Source: Virgibacillus sp. AGTR (GTDB lineage: Bacteria > Bacillota > Bacilli > Bacillales > Amphibacillaceae). From it: a stretch of DNA of 33,735 nucleotides. The notes under the pieces were generated by a model. It saw only the letters and a program-made list of their open reading frames with translations. It was not told the origin of the DNA and searched no databases. Location of the stretch: assembly GCF_016919725.2 (NCBI RefSeq), contig NZ_JAJERH010000044.1:1-33735 (forward strand), read 5' to 3'. The stretch's first letter is position 1; every line of letters starts with the position of its first letter. A program made the translations under genes and the position numbers. Below, piece after piece: positions 13,145 through 22,329 of the stretch.

Positions 13145-14260
13145 TTATTTCGAAAAGTATTTCTTTATTTCATCTGCTATTCGACGTGAAGCTTCTCCGT
13201 CCCCATAAGGATTAGAAGCTTTTGCCATTTTATCATGTGCGTCTTGATCGGATAACAATTCATTAGCTAGTTGAAAAATTGTCTCTTCATCTGTCCCTGC
13301 TAATTTTAATGTACCTGCATCTATTCCTTCTGGCCGTTCCGTTGTATCTCGCAACACAAGGACAGGCACACCTAAAGAAGGTGCTTCTTCCTGAACACCA
13401 CCAGAATCAGTCAAAATCAAATGAGAACGAGCTGCAAAATTATGAAAATCGACTACTCCGAGTGGTTCAATTAGTTGAATTCTTTCATCATTTCCTAAAA
13501 TTTCATTCGCAGTCTGTTGAACGACCGGATTCAAATGCACTGGGTATACGACCTGAATATCGTCATGTGTCTCAACCAATCGCTTAATTGCTCGAAACAT
13601 TTGCTGCATATTATTACCTAAATTTTCTCTCCGATGAGCAGTCATTAAAACAAGGCGTTTGTCTCCAATTTTATTAAGGATTGGATGACTGTAGGATGCA
13701 TTTACCGTCGTTTTCAACGCATCTATAGCCGTATTCCCTGTCACAGCTATATGCTTCTCAGACTTGTTTTCCTGTATTAAATTCTGCTTGGATTTATCCG
13801 TTGGTGAAAAATGCAGATCTGCCATAACGCCAGTAAGCTGCCTATTCATTTCCTCAGGATACGGAGAGTATTTATTCCAAGTTCTAAGACCAGCTTCTAC
13901 GTGACCTACAGCAATTTGATTGTAAAATGCCGCAAGTGAAGCTGCAAAAGTAGTTGTAGTATCTCCATGGACAAGAACAATATCAGGCTTCGTTTCTTTC
14001 ATTACTTCATCCAAACCCTCTAATGCCCGCGTCGTAATTTGTGCTAACGTTTGCTGCTTCTTCATAATATTTAGGTCATAATCTGGTGTAATATCAAAAA
14101 TTTCCAGAACCTGATCTAGCATTTCTCTATGTTGAGCAGTAACAGTAACAATAGATTCAAATTCATCCGATCGCTTATTTAATTCAAGTACAAGAGGTGC
14201 CATTTTAATCGCTTCTGGCCTTGTACCAAAAATCGTCATTACTTTTATCCGCTTAGTCAT
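13145..14260 (-). CDS. mnaA: UDP-N-acetylglucosamine 2-epimerase (non-hydrolysing)
   Basis: The enzyme interconverts UDP-GlcNAc and UDP-ManNAc, the precursor of teichoic acid linkage units and other wall glycans, in the cytoplasm. The 371-residue protein has the family N-terminus FGTRPEAIKMAPL (residues 11-23), HVEAGLRTWNKYSPYPEE, MTAHRRENLG, and DSGGVQEEAPSLGVPVLVLR near the C-terminus, all typical of the WecB/MnaA GT-B fold. The ATG follows TTGGAGTGAATATAAA. It lies 26 bp after upp, so the two are probably co-transcribed. Confidence 0.96.
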   Translation of the reverse strand: MTKRIKVMTIFGTRPEAIKMAPLVLELNKRSDEFESIVTVTAQHREMLDQVLEIFDITPDYDLNIMKKQQTLAQITTRALEGLDEVMKETKPDIVLVHGDTTTTFAASLAAFYNQIAVGHVEAGLRTWNKYSPYPEEMNRQLTGVMADLHFSPTDKSKQNLIQENKSEKHIAVTGNTAIDALKTTVNASYSHPILNKIGDKRLVLMTAHRRENLGNNMQQMFRAIKRLVETHDDIQVVYPVHLNPVVQQTANEILGNDERIQLIEPLGVVDFHNFAARSHLILTDSGGVQEEAPSLGVPVLVLRDTTERPEGIDAGTLKLAGTDEETIFQLANELLSDQDAHDKMAKASNPYGDGEASRRIADEIKKYFSK

Positions 14261-14286
14261 TTTATATTCACTCCAACAGGATATTG

Positions 14287-14916
14287 TTATTTTGTTCCGA
14301 ACAAACGGTCTCCAGCGTCACCTAGCCCAGGGATTATATAACCCTTTTCATCTAACTTCTCATCTAAAGCTCCAAGGTAAATATCTACATCCGGGTGCTC
14401 TTCCTTAATTACCTCTACTCCTTCTGGAGCAGCTATTAGACACATCAACCGAATGTTTTGTGCCCCCCGTTTTTTCAAGGAATGGATTGCATCGTTTGCC
14501 GATCCACCAGTAGCTAGCATCGGATCAATCACGATCAATTCACGTTCTTCAATATCCGTAGGCAATTTAACATAATATTCAACTGGCTTTAGTGTCTGCG
14601 GATCACGATATAATCCAACATGACCTACTTTCGCTGCCGGGATAAGCTTTAACATACCATCAACCATACCTAACCCAGCTCGAAGAATAGGTACAAGTCC
14701 AATCTTTTTACCAGCAAGTACGTTGGCTTTTGCCTCCATCACTGGTGTTTCTATCGTTTGTTCTTGCAGCGGCAGGTTTCTGGTAATTTCAAAAGCCATA
14801 AGCATGGAAACTTCATCTACCAATTCCCGAAACTCTTTCGTTCCAGTGTTTTTATCTCGTATGTACGTTAATTTATGCTGAATTAACGGATGATCCAGTA
14901 CGAAAACCTTTCCCAT
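14287..14916 (-). CDS. upp: uracil phosphoribosyltransferase
   Basis: Upp salvages uracil by joining it to PRPP to give UMP. The 209-residue protein matches the usual length. It shows [20 protein letters not shown] at the start and the PRPP-binding motif [14 protein letters not shown] (about residues 129-142). The ATG at 14916 is chosen because AAAGGAG lies 11 bp upstream; an in-frame GTG 12 bp earlier overlaps that site. It follows glyA after a terminator. Confidence 0.97.
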   Translation of the reverse strand: MGKVFVLDHPLIQHKLTYIRDKNTGTKEFRELVDEVSMLMAFEITRNLPLQEQTIETPVMEAKANVLAGKKIGLVPILRAGLGMVDGMLKLIPAAKVGHVGLYRDPQTLKPVEYYVKLPTDIEERELIVIDPMLATGGSANDAIHSLKKRGAQNIRLMCLIAAPEGVEVIKEEHPDVDIYLGALDEKLDEKGYIIPGLGDAGDRLFGTK

Positions 14917-15047
14917 TTTGCCGATCACTCCTTTGTATTAGTTGCATCTTTAAAATTGTACTCAAAAATAGATAAGCTTTCAAGCTTAGCGAAAATATTT
15001 CCATATTAAATGAATGGTAAATTAGCCTAGCTATTCACGTCTACCTC

Positions 15048-15075
15048 GAAAAAAGGATGCCCATAAGGACACCCT
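15048..15075 (-). terminator. terminator of glyA
   Basis: On the minus strand a 9-bp stem with two G-T pairs (AGGGTGTCC with GGGCATCCT) closes a TTAT loop and runs into six T residues (15049-15054). It lies 8 bp past the glyA stop. Confidence 0.85.
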
Positions 15076-15082
15076 GTAAAAT

Positions 15083-16327
15083 CTATGCAAAGACAGCATA
15101 TAATGGGAATTTTTCGGTTAATGCTTTTACACGTTGCTCTGCTGTTTTCAAAGTCGTTTCATCTTCGTGATTTTTCAAAGTTAATGCAATTATAGCAGCA
15201 ATCTCCTTCATTTCTTCTTTACCAAACCCTCGAGAAGTAACTGCAGCAGTACCAATTCGAATCCCACTTGTTACAAACGGACTCTCTTGATCAAATGGTA
15301 TCGTGTTTTTATTGGTAGTTATACCAATATCGTCAAGAACCTTCTCTGAAATCTTTCCTGTTAAGCCAAGCGGCGTAACATCTAAAAGCAGAAGGTGATT
15401 ATCCGTTCCTCCAGATACAATACGAATTCCTTCTTCCTGTAATGCCTTTCCAAGTACAGTTGCGTTTTCAATAATATGCTTGCTGTATGATTTAAAAGAA
15501 TCGGATAATGCTTCTTTGAATGATACTGCTTTTGCAGCAATAATATGCATTAAAGGGCCACCCTGCATTCCTGGAAATACTGTTTTATCGATCTTTTTAG
15601 CAAAAGCTTCTTTACACAATATCATCCCGCCTCGTGGACCACGCAATGTTTTATGTGTTGTTGTAGTTACAAAATCAGCGTATGGAACAGGATTTGGATG
15701 AAGTCCTGCAGCAACTAGTCCAGCAATATGTGCCATATCAACCATTAAATAAGCGCCTACCGCATCGGCAATCTCTTTAAATTTTGCGAAGTCGATAACT
15801 CGTGAATACGCACTGGCACCCGCAACAATTAACTTCGGCTGAACTTCTTCCGCTTTTTTTAATACTGCATGATAGTCAAGTTGTTCAGATTCTTGATCGA
15901 CACCGTAATCTACAAAGTTATAAAGCGTACCACTAAAGTTAACTGGACTTCCATGTGTTAAGTGTCCACCATGACTTAAGTTCATTCCAAGTACCGTATC
16001 TCCCGGTTCTAAGATTGTAAAGTAGACAGCCATGTTCGCTTGTGCACCTGAATGAGGTTGAACATTTACGTGATCTGCTCCAAATAACTGCTTTGCACGA
16101 TCACGAGCTAGATTCTCTACCACGTCAACATGCTCGCATCCACCATAATATCGTTTTCCTGGATAACCCTCTGCATATTTATTTGTTAACACAGAACCCA
16201 TCGCTTCCATAACTGCTTCTGAGACGAAATTTTCTGACGCAATCAGTTCAATTTTATCCTGCTGGCGTTTTTTCTCTGCTTCCATAGCTTCAAATAACTC
16301 CATATCTATTTGTTTCACATGCTCCAT
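15083..16327 (-). CDS. glyA: serine hydroxymethyltransferase
   Basis: GlyA is a PLP enzyme that converts serine and tetrahydrofolate to glycine and methylene-tetrahydrofolate, the main source of one-carbon units. The 414-residue protein has the N-terminal SENFVS motif, YYGGCEHVD, and the PLP lysine K226 in [15 protein letters not shown]. The ATG follows a strong site (TAGGAGGTTTTACA). It sits downstream of ywlG, as in B. subtilis, but has its own candidate promoter and a terminator. Confidence 0.98.
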   Translation of the reverse strand: MEHVKQIDMELFEAMEAEKKRQQDKIELIASENFVSEAVMEAMGSVLTNKYAEGYPGKRYYGGCEHVDVVENLARDRAKQLFGADHVNVQPHSGAQANMAVYFTILEPGDTVLGMNLSHGGHLTHGSPVNFSGTLYNFVDYGVDQESEQLDYHAVLKKAEEVQPKLIVAGASAYSRVIDFAKFKEIADAVGAYLMVDMAHIAGLVAAGLHPNPVPYADFVTTTTHKTLRGPRGGMILCKEAFAKKIDKTVFPGMQGGPLMHIIAAKAVSFKEALSDSFKSYSKHIIENATVLGKALQEEGIRIVSGGTDNHLLLLDVTPLGLTGKISEKVLDDIGITTNKNTIPFDQESPFVTSGIRIGTAAVTSRGFGKEEMKEIAAIIALTLKNHEDETTLKTAEQRVKALTEKFPLYAVFA

Positions 16328-16433
16328 TGTAAAACCTCCTATGTATTTTAATCACTTCAGATGTTGTTCAAAACATTGGAATAAATTTCAATAGACTTTC
16401 ATCCAATAATTTGAACAGTGACCCTAATGTGAA

Positions 16434-16463
16434 TAATTAATAATTTGTGAATAGCTGTGTCAA
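16434..16463 (-). promoter_or_regulatory. candidate sigma-A promoter of glyA
   Basis: An exact TTGACA (16458-16463) contains the ywlG stop codon. The best -10 is TAATTA at 18 bp spacing (16434-16439) or TTAATT at 17 bp. The -10 is poor, so regulation by an activator or readthrough from ywlG is possible. Confidence 0.45.
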
Positions 16464-17014
16464 CTACTAGCATAGACAGCTCGATGCCCACCAATTCTTT
16501 TTGGTCGAGTATATGCTGCTACAACCCTCGCATTACCGAGAAAACGCTGTTGAAAACGAATAGGAACTGCTACAGATTTTAAATGCATCCCAATCATTGT
16601 CTCTCCAATATCTATACCAGCATGTGCCGAAATACATTCGACAATCACTGGGTCCTTCAAATGTTTATAAGCATACGATGCCATTGATCCACCCGCTTGA
16701 CGGGTAGGAATCACGGATACTTCTTCTAATTTATATTGTTGCATTACTTTTCGTTCTACGACAATTGCTCTATTTAAATGTTCACAACATTGAAATGAGA
16801 GGTGAATACCTGTTTTTATTTGTAATTCAGTTAGCTGTTCAAAAATGACTTCTGCGATTTCTTCACTTCCAGAAGTACCAATTTGTTGCCCTGCTACCTC
16901 ACTGGTAGAACATCCTACTACAAATAATTCACCTTGATGTAAGAAACCTGATTTCTCCCATTCCGTTTGCATATTAGACAATTCTAGCTTCATTTGCTTC
17001 AGAAGTTCGAACAT
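16460..17014 (-). CDS. ywlG: YwlG family protein (TIGR01440/DUF436)
   Basis: The 184-residue soluble protein belongs to the YwlG family, recognised by GELFVVGCSTSEVAGQQIGT near the N-terminus, the central AGGSMASYAYKHLKDPV, and AHAGIDIGETMIGMHLKSVA. No enzyme activity is firmly known for this family. The ATG at 17014 is preceded by TAGGTG; a GTG 9 bp earlier overlaps that site. It lies 49 bp after rpiB and before glyA, the order found in B. subtilis. Confidence 0.9.
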   Translation of the reverse strand: MFELLKQMKLELSNMQTEWEKSGFLHQGELFVVGCSTSEVAGQQIGTSGSEEIAEVIFEQLTELQIKTGIHLSFQCCEHLNRAIVVERKVMQQYKLEEVSVIPTRQAGGSMASYAYKHLKDPVIVECISAHAGIDIGETMIGMHLKSVAVPIRFQQRFLGNARVVAAYTRPKRIGGHRAVYASS

Positions 17015-17063
17015 TTTTATCACCTACCATGTGATATAAGTCTAGGCAAGCCCATAGCTTGCC

Positions 17064-17504
17064 TTACTGCTCTTCATACGTTGTAATTTTGTTAATTCGA
17101 TTTTCATGACGTCCACCGTCGAAGTCCGTTTCTAGCCAAATTCTTGCAACCTCACGAGCAAGACCTGGACCGACAACACGTTCCCCCATAGCAAGAACAT
17201 TTGAATTATTGTGTTGGCGTGTCAATTTCGCACTATATACATCATGAGTTAAGGCACAACGAATACCTTTTACCTTATTCGCTGCAATCGACATTCCAAT
17301 ACCCGTTCCACAAATAAAGATACCTCGATCAAATTCTCCACTGGCTACTCGTTCTGCTGCCGGTAATGCGTAGTCTGGATAATCTACTGACGATTCACAG
17401 CTACAGCCAACATCCTCATAGTCAATGTTCATCTCCTCTAGTAAGTCCTTTATTTCATTACGGACAGTCATTCCTGCGTGATCTGCAGTAACAATTACCT
17501 TCAC
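17064..17504 (-). CDS. rpiB: ribose-5-phosphate isomerase B
   Basis: RpiB interconverts ribose 5-phosphate and ribulose 5-phosphate in the pentose phosphate pathway. The 146-residue protein has TADHAG with H9, the active-site cysteine C65 in FICGTGIGMSIAANK, and H98 in TRQHNNSNVLAMG. The start codon is GTG at 17504 with AAAGGAGCAACAAAAA upstream. It lies 27 bp after the chemoreceptor gene and is the YwlF equivalent. Confidence 0.96.
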   Translation of the reverse strand: MKVIVTADHAGMTVRNEIKDLLEEMNIDYEDVGCSCESSVDYPDYALPAAERVASGEFDRGIFICGTGIGMSIAANKVKGIRCALTHDVYSAKLTRQHNNSNVLAMGERVVGPGLAREVARIWLETDFDGGRHENRINKITTYEEQ

Positions 17505-17531
17505 TTTTTGTTGCTCCTTTCTAGTACCAAA

Positions 17532-18827
17532 CTAATTTACTTTAAACTGATTGATTTGCTGATTTAAGCTCTTAGCTTGCTCTTCTAATTCATGTGCTAA
17601 ATGATCCACTTGTTCAATCGTAGATGCTTGCTCGTGAATTGCTGCATTTACCTCTTCTGCTCCAGCCGATGTTTCTTCAGCAATCGCAGCAACCTCTTGT
17701 GATTGCTTTACGGTATCCTCAATAGATTTTAATTGGCGATCCACCAATTCCGAGATACGATCAATTTCACTAGCTACATTCTCAACAGAACCTGACATTT
17801 GCGCAATTGCCTTGTTCGTTGTTTTACCATTAGCAGCTTCTGCTTTTGCATAGGAAACATTTTCGTTAATTTTAGCAACAACACCAGAGACATCTTTTTG
17901 AATTGCAGCAATTAACGCAGAAATTTGCTGTACTGCTTGTGCACTCTGATCAGCTAATTTTCGAATTTCATCAGCTACTACTGCAAAACCTTTTCCATGC
18001 TCTCCCGCACGCGCCGCTTCAATTGAAGCATTTAATGCAAGTAAATTTGTTTGTTCGGCGATTTCACCAACCAAGGTAATAATCGTCTCAACTTGTATGG
18101 CATTTTGCTTTAAATGGTCAACATCCTTTAATGATAATTCCTGTTCATTGGCTAGCTTCTGAATACCATCAACGAGTTGATTAACAGCTAGCTTACTGTG
18201 ATTTAGGACGTCGAGCATCTCTCCAGATTTTTCTTTTGAGTGTGTCGCCTTACGCTGAACCTCTTGTGCCAGCTCTGTTGCCAATTCAACTGCTTCAGCA
18301 GTATTTTGAATAGCTTCTGATGAGCTCTCTGCCCCTTTTGATATATCATCAATTGACGAGCGTATTAAGGTAGAATGTTGCGTAACCTGATCGGAAGCAT
18401 CTTTAATATGAATAACTGATTTATTTGTACTTTCAAAATGCCTATCTATATTATGTACGATATTCGTCAGATTTTTAAGCATTTTGTCAAATGAGATTCC
18501 AAGTGCTCTGATTTCATCATCCGATTTAGAAATTTCTATAACTTGATTCAGGTTGCCCTTAGCAGCATCAGATGCAGCGGCTTCAAGCTTTTCTAGTGGT
18601 TTTACTATGAAACGGGCTGCAAAAAATGCTAATATCCCTGACCAAATAATACCAAGTATAAGTGTTCCGATCGTAAATAGTTGTTCAGAGATTTCCCAGT
18701 AATTTTGCACATAATTAAAGACAACATAAATAAAAATGGCACTAACCGAATACGTTACCAGTGCTAATACTGTCGTAAACAACACTAATTTCAGCCGTAA
18801 ACTAAAACGATATCTTTTCTTTTCCAT
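17532..18827 (-). CDS. methyl-accepting chemotaxis protein without a large sensor domain
   Basis: The 431-residue protein has two membrane helices (about residues 14-38 and 52-74) separated by only about 13 residues, a HAMP domain (about 75-127) and a long cytoplasmic signalling coiled coil. The conserved hairpin tip is at about 254-290 ([20 protein letters not shown]). With no sizeable external domain, it may sense through its membrane segment or HAMP, or through a partner. It would signal to CheA/CheW. It starts 15 bp after ywlE with the site CAGGGGAACGTATT and separates ywlE from rpiB, which are neighbours in B. subtilis. The stimulus is unknown. Confidence 0.93.
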   Translation of the reverse strand: MEKKRYRFSLRLKLVLFTTVLALVTYSVSAIFIYVVFNYVQNYWEISEQLFTIGTLILGIIWSGILAFFAARFIVKPLEKLEAAASDAAKGNLNQVIEISKSDDEIRALGISFDKMLKNLTNIVHNIDRHFESTNKSVIHIKDASDQVTQHSTLIRSSIDDISKGAESSSEAIQNTAEAVELATELAQEVQRKATHSKEKSGEMLDVLNHSKLAVNQLVDGIQKLANEQELSLKDVDHLKQNAIQVETIITLVGEIAEQTNLLALNASIEAARAGEHGKGFAVVADEIRKLADQSAQAVQQISALIAAIQKDVSGVVAKINENVSYAKAEAANGKTTNKAIAQMSGSVENVASEIDRISELVDRQLKSIEDTVKQSQEVAAIAEETSAGAEEVNAAIHEQASTIEQVDHLAHELEEQAKSLNQQINQFKVN

Positions 18828-18842
18828 AATACGTTCCCCTGC

Positions 18843-19448
18843 CTATTTTGATAATTTTTTTTGCAGTAGATCGATATATTTATCCAATTCATTTAGTGTC
18901 TCTTGATATATTCGTAAATCTCCACCAAAGGGATCTGATATATCGTAGTTAATTAAATTAGCCTCGAGTCTTCGAATATTAGTTATGTCTTCTGCAAGAT
19001 ACTCTTGAATCTGTTGGTCTAAGAGAGAATTATCTAGCTTATGCTGATTTTCTTGGATAAATAGTGACCTTTTTTCCTCATATTCCGCATATGACTGCTT
19101 TAATTTCTTCCATACTTCTTTATCGGCTTCGGAAACGTATTCTTTTAACGTATAGTACTTATCCTGATAGTTAGGATATTCCATTATAAGTGATTGCTTA
19201 TGCTGTGTTGTCATTGTCAAAACAACGTCTGCCCAATTCAAAAGCTTATTTGTGACTGGTTGCGATTGATGATTCAGCACTATTTGTTTTTGTCTTAAAA
19301 CTTCTATGGCTTTTGGACTTGCATACTGACCTTCCGCAGCAAAAATGCCAGCCGATTGTACTTCTGCTTCTGGTATTTTATGTTTCACTAAAGCTTCTGC
19401 CATTGGACTGCGACATGTATTGCCTGTGCAAACAAACAATAATTTCAT
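18843..19448 (-). CDS. ywlE: protein arginine phosphatase YwlE, with an extra internal segment
   Basis: YwlE-type enzymes remove phosphate from arginine residues marked by McsB. The 201-residue protein has the LMW-PTP loop C7-TGNTC-R13; the threonine T11 at the fifth loop position is the residue linked to phosphoarginine specificity. The general-acid loop is D172-PFGG. The family is normally about 150 residues long. Here a charged helical segment of about 50 extra residues (roughly 106-170) lies between TLKEYV and DPFGG. The ATG at 19448 follows CGGAGGTTCCCTTTT; a longer frame would translate that site. It is the first gene of the ywlE-mcp-rpiB-ywlG cluster. Confidence 0.92.
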   Translation of the reverse strand: MKLLFVCTGNTCRSPMAEALVKHKIPEAEVQSAGIFAAEGQYASPKAIEVLRQKQIVLNHQSQPVTNKLLNWADVVLTMTTQHKQSLIMEYPNYQDKYYTLKEYVSEADKEVWKKLKQSYAEYEEKRSLFIQENQHKLDNSLLDQQIQEYLAEDITNIRRLEANLINYDISDPFGGDLRIYQETLNELDKYIDLLQKKLSK

Positions 19449-19485
19449 AAAAGGGAACCTCCGATAACTAAACTCTTTCTCCAAT

Positions 19486-19510
19486 ATACCATATTCGTCT
19501 TCCTATAAAC
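19486..19510 (-). promoter_or_regulatory. possible sigma-B promoter of the ywlE cluster
   Basis: On the minus strand GTTTAT (19505-19510), a 13-bp spacer, and TGGTAT (19486-19491) match the sigma-B consensus GTTTAA/GGGTAT with one mismatch in each element. It lies about 38 bp before the ywlE start. No better sigma-A pair was seen. Short motifs occur by chance. Confidence 0.35.
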
Positions 19511-19534
19511 CACCACCTTTTTATTACATTTTAA

Positions 19535-19579
19535 AAGAACCAATTCTCAGCTAGTAACCAGCGCTGAGAATCAGTTCTT
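19535..19579 (-). terminator. terminator-like hairpin after the GNAT gene
   Basis: GAACCAATTCTCAGC (19537-19551) pairs with GCTGAGAATCAGTTC (19563-19577) with an internal 2-nt mismatch. On the minus strand it is followed by TTTTAAAATG. The stem is strong and the T tract short. It lies about 30 bp after the stop codon at 19611. Confidence 0.65.
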
Positions 19580-19610
19580 AATTAAAGTACGACTATCTGA
19601 CTACAATAGC

Positions 19611-20078
19611 TTAATTTTCAAGATGTAATTTCAATCCTTCATGAGAATTGGTAAATCCAAGCTGTTGATAAAAAGCTAGTGCATCTGGTCGTTGTTTATC
19701 TGTCGTTAACTGTATAACATGGCAACCTTTCTCCTTAGCTTGTTGAATAGACCACTCCATAAATTTCTTCCCCACACCACGTCCTCTTACAGATGCATCA
19801 ATTCTTACTCCTTCTACGGTTGCTCTCCAGCCTCCCTGGTATGTAAGATATGGTGTGAATGTAATTTGCAGTACACCTACCACTCGATTTTCCTTTTCTA
19901 CCACACATAAGCTATTATTTGGATCTGAGTCAATGGCTTGAAAAGCTTGGTGATAGCTTAGAGGTAATGGGTTTTCATATTTTTCTCTTACTTCCCCAAG
20001 CTTATCATCTGCTAGTAACTTGACAATGTCATTGAGATCATCGAGATTAGCAAGCCTAAACGTAAGATTAGATAGCAT
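19611..20078 (-). CDS. GNAT family N-acetyltransferase
   Basis: The 155-residue protein is a single GNAT domain. The acetyl-CoA phosphate-binding loop is VRGRGVGKKFMEW (about residues 97-109), preceded by the beta strand ATVEGVRIDASV. The typical FYQQLGF motif lies near the C-terminus (136-142). The substrate cannot be told from the sequence. The start at 20078 has the site CAGGAGGAGAATC. It stands between mntP and ywlE with a hairpin behind it, so it may be transcribed separately or with mntP. Confidence 0.92.
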   Translation of the reverse strand: MLSNLTFRLANLDDLNDIVKLLADDKLGEVREKYENPLPLSYHQAFQAIDSDPNNSLCVVEKENRVVGVLQITFTPYLTYQGGWRATVEGVRIDASVRGRGVGKKFMEWSIQQAKEKGCHVIQLTTDKQRPDALAFYQQLGFTNSHEGLKLHLEN

Positions 20079-20197
20079 GATTCTCCTCCTGAGTCGCTTG
20101 TTTTCTATTCACCATAAGCTTACCCGAGAAAGCGAATAAAATATAATACGCTCTCATTATCTGAATCAATAATTATAGATTATAATGACAATCGGGC

Positions 20198-20749
20198 TTA
20201 CCCAAACAATAATCGAAACCCAAATCCGATTAGAATACTACCTCCTAATAATTCACTGTAAACACCTAGGAATCCTCGTACCTTCCTACCTAAGAGCAAT
20301 CCGACCCAACAAAGGATGGAACTAATTATTCCAAAAAGCAATAACGCCACAATTGTTTTTACTCCAGATATCCCCAGACTAAGTCCCACTGAAAAGCTAT
20401 CAATACTCAGTCCGAATGCTAGTAAGATCAGTCCTCCTCCTATAGGCTGGATGATTTTCTTTGCTTGATGATTAAATGCAGAGAACATTATTTGTGCACC
20501 AATACCTATGAGTAATAGCCCTCCAGCTAGTGTCGTTAGATGACCAATTTGTTCCGAAATTATTCTCCCTAAAATGATTCCTATAAAGGGCATAATGACA
20601 TGAAATTGTCCAACGACTATGCCTATTAACGCTATTCGTTTCAGACGCAAGCGCTGCATACCCAATCCCAGGCTTACAGAAAATGCGTCTAGGCCAAGTG
20701 CTAACGATAAAAACAACAAAGCCGTAAATTCTCCAATATACCCCGACAT
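20198..20749 (-). CDS. mntP: manganese efflux pump MntP
   Basis: MntP (YwlD/YebN family) exports Mn2+ from the cytoplasm. The 183-residue membrane protein is a tandem of two three-helix repeats, each with an acidic signature: D21 in ALGLDAFSVSLGLG and D118 in FGLSIDSFSVGLSLG. Six hydrophobic segments are visible. The ATG at 20749 follows AGGGGGATTATCG; a longer frame would translate that site. No yybP-ykoY-type manganese riboswitch was recognised upstream; a terminator separates it from ywlC. Confidence 0.93.
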   Translation of the reverse strand: MSGYIGEFTALLFLSLALGLDAFSVSLGLGMQRLRLKRIALIGIVVGQFHVIMPFIGIILGRIISEQIGHLTTLAGGLLLIGIGAQIMFSAFNHQAKKIIQPIGGGLILLAFGLSIDSFSVGLSLGISGVKTIVALLLFGIISSILCWVGLLLGRKVRGFLGVYSELLGGSILIGFGFRLLFG

Positions 20750-20852
20750 CGATAATCCCCCTAGGACACGCTTATAAACTATATGCATGTCCTACATGGA
20801 ATATGAACATAGGGAAAGTGATTTATACAGACCACCTAACAATCAGATTTTA

Positions 20853-20916
20853 TAGAAAGCAAAAGCCAGACAGATTCGAAACGTTTCAGCTAAATTTCGA
20901 ACTTGTCTGGCTTTCT
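20853..20916 (-). terminator. terminator of ywlC
   Basis: Two 20-nt arms (20862-20881 and 20895-20914) are complementary except for a 2-nt mismatch and close a 13-nt loop. On the minus strand the stem ends in GGCTTT and runs into TGCTTTC. It lies about 100 bp past ywlC. Confidence 0.8.
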
Positions 20917-21015
20917 CCAGTTATAAAGTGAAGCTTTACTGATTGCTAGTACCAGAAGGGTATGACCTAAAGACATTCGAATCAATCGAACATATATTCG
21001 TCTTATGGCATTGCC

Positions 21016-22044
21016 TCAATTTAATTCTATATACTGGCTTGCAGCTTTTTTTAAACGATTCATCACTGCCTGTCCGATCCCTTTCTCTGAAAAGGACTCA
21101 CTAATAATAATGTCAACTTTTCCGTTCTTGAACGTTCGTAATGCATCATATAATTTTGACGCGATTTGAGTAAGATTATCTCCTAGCGGGATGACTTCAT
21201 CCGCAGTTAAATGGTTGGTAGCCTTTGTACTTGCCATTAAGCCCACCAGCTTTCCCTCCATTTTCAACTGGTTGATTTTTCGTTGAATCGCTTCTAAAGA
21301 ACCCTCCACAATATATAAAGGAACTTCTGGTGAATAATGTTTATATTTCATACCTGGTGATTTAGGTCTTTCGGATTGATTTGCCAAAGCTGGATCAATC
21401 ATAACAGCCCCAGTTATTTCTTTTATTTCCTCCTGTGTAATGCCACCTGGACGGAGGATAATAGGAATATCTTGTGTACAATCTATCACCGTTGATTCCA
21501 ATCCAACACCAGTTGCTCCGCCATCCACTACCCCAGCAATTTTCCCTTGTAAATCAGTCCAAACGTGTTCCGCACTAGTAGGACTAGGCTTTCCTGATAA
21601 ATTTGCACTAGGCGCTGCTATTGGTAGATCACATACACGGAGTAACCACCTTGCTATCGGATGACTTGGGATTCTCACGCCAATGGTTGATAAGCCCGCT
21701 GTTACGTTTTCTGCACATACCCCATTACTCGGCAAAACAAAAGTAAGCGGTCCAGGAGCAAAAGCTTCCATTAACTTATCCACATATGCGGGCCATCCAC
21801 ACACAAGTCGCTCTAACTGTTGTTTATTAGCAACATGTGCAATAAGCGGATTATCCTGAGGTCGACCCTTGGCTGCAAAGATTTTGCTAACCGCCTCAGA
21901 ATTGGTAGCGTCTGCACCTAATCCATAAACTGTTTCGGTTGGAAATGCTACCGTTTCGCCTTGCTTCAAAAGTGTGGAGGCTTCTTGAATCATCTCTATA
22001 TCTATTTTTTCTTGTTTTGTTAATTTCCAATACTTTGTTTCCAT
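21016..22044 (-). CDS. ywlC: L-threonylcarbamoyladenylate synthase (Sua5/YwlC type)
   Basis: The enzyme makes threonylcarbamoyl-AMP from threonine, bicarbonate and ATP, the first step of the universal tRNA modification t6A. The 342-residue protein has an N-terminal YrdC domain (about 14-200) with FPTETVYGLG, AAKGRPQDNPL and APSANLSGKPSPT, and a C-terminal Sua5 domain (about 215-340) joined by SPGMKYKHYSPEVPLY. The start is taken as ATG 22044; a TTG directly before it (22047) is equally placed to GAGGTAAC. It has a good candidate promoter and its own terminator. Confidence 0.96.
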   Translation of the reverse strand: METKYWKLTKQEKIDIEMIQEASTLLKQGETVAFPTETVYGLGADATNSEAVSKIFAAKGRPQDNPLIAHVANKQQLERLVCGWPAYVDKLMEAFAPGPLTFVLPSNGVCAENVTAGLSTIGVRIPSHPIARWLLRVCDLPIAAPSANLSGKPSPTSAEHVWTDLQGKIAGVVDGGATGVGLESTVIDCTQDIPIILRPGGITQEEIKEITGAVMIDPALANQSERPKSPGMKYKHYSPEVPLYIVEGSLEAIQRKINQLKMEGKLVGLMASTKATNHLTADEVIPLGDNLTQIASKLYDALRTFKNGKVDIIISESFSEKGIGQAVMNRLKKAASQYIELN

Positions 22045-22074
22045 CAATGTTGTTACCTCTTTTCTACTATAATC

Positions 22075-22103
22075 ATTTTAGTAGATAGCAGATGTTTTCG
22101 CAA
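22075..22103 (-). promoter_or_regulatory. candidate sigma-A promoter of ywlC
   Basis: TTGCGA (22098-22103), 17 bp, TAAAAT (22075-22080) on the minus strand. It lies about 30 bp before the ywlC start codon. Confidence 0.6.
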
Positions 22104-22329
22104 TGGAACAAGTATACATTCAGCTTGCATAAATACTCTGTACGTTCCCTAACTTATCTTTTCCTTGAAACTTGAAAAATAAAATTCGAAGCTAAATGAA
22201 AAACACCCTCGGTCGATTCCTAAATGAACAAGCAGCTGTTGATCCTAGAGTATTCTAAGCATTTCCCATAGAAAGCAAGAAGTGACTCATCTTAATTTCC
22301 CTTCAACTAGATAACTATAGGGAGTTAAG

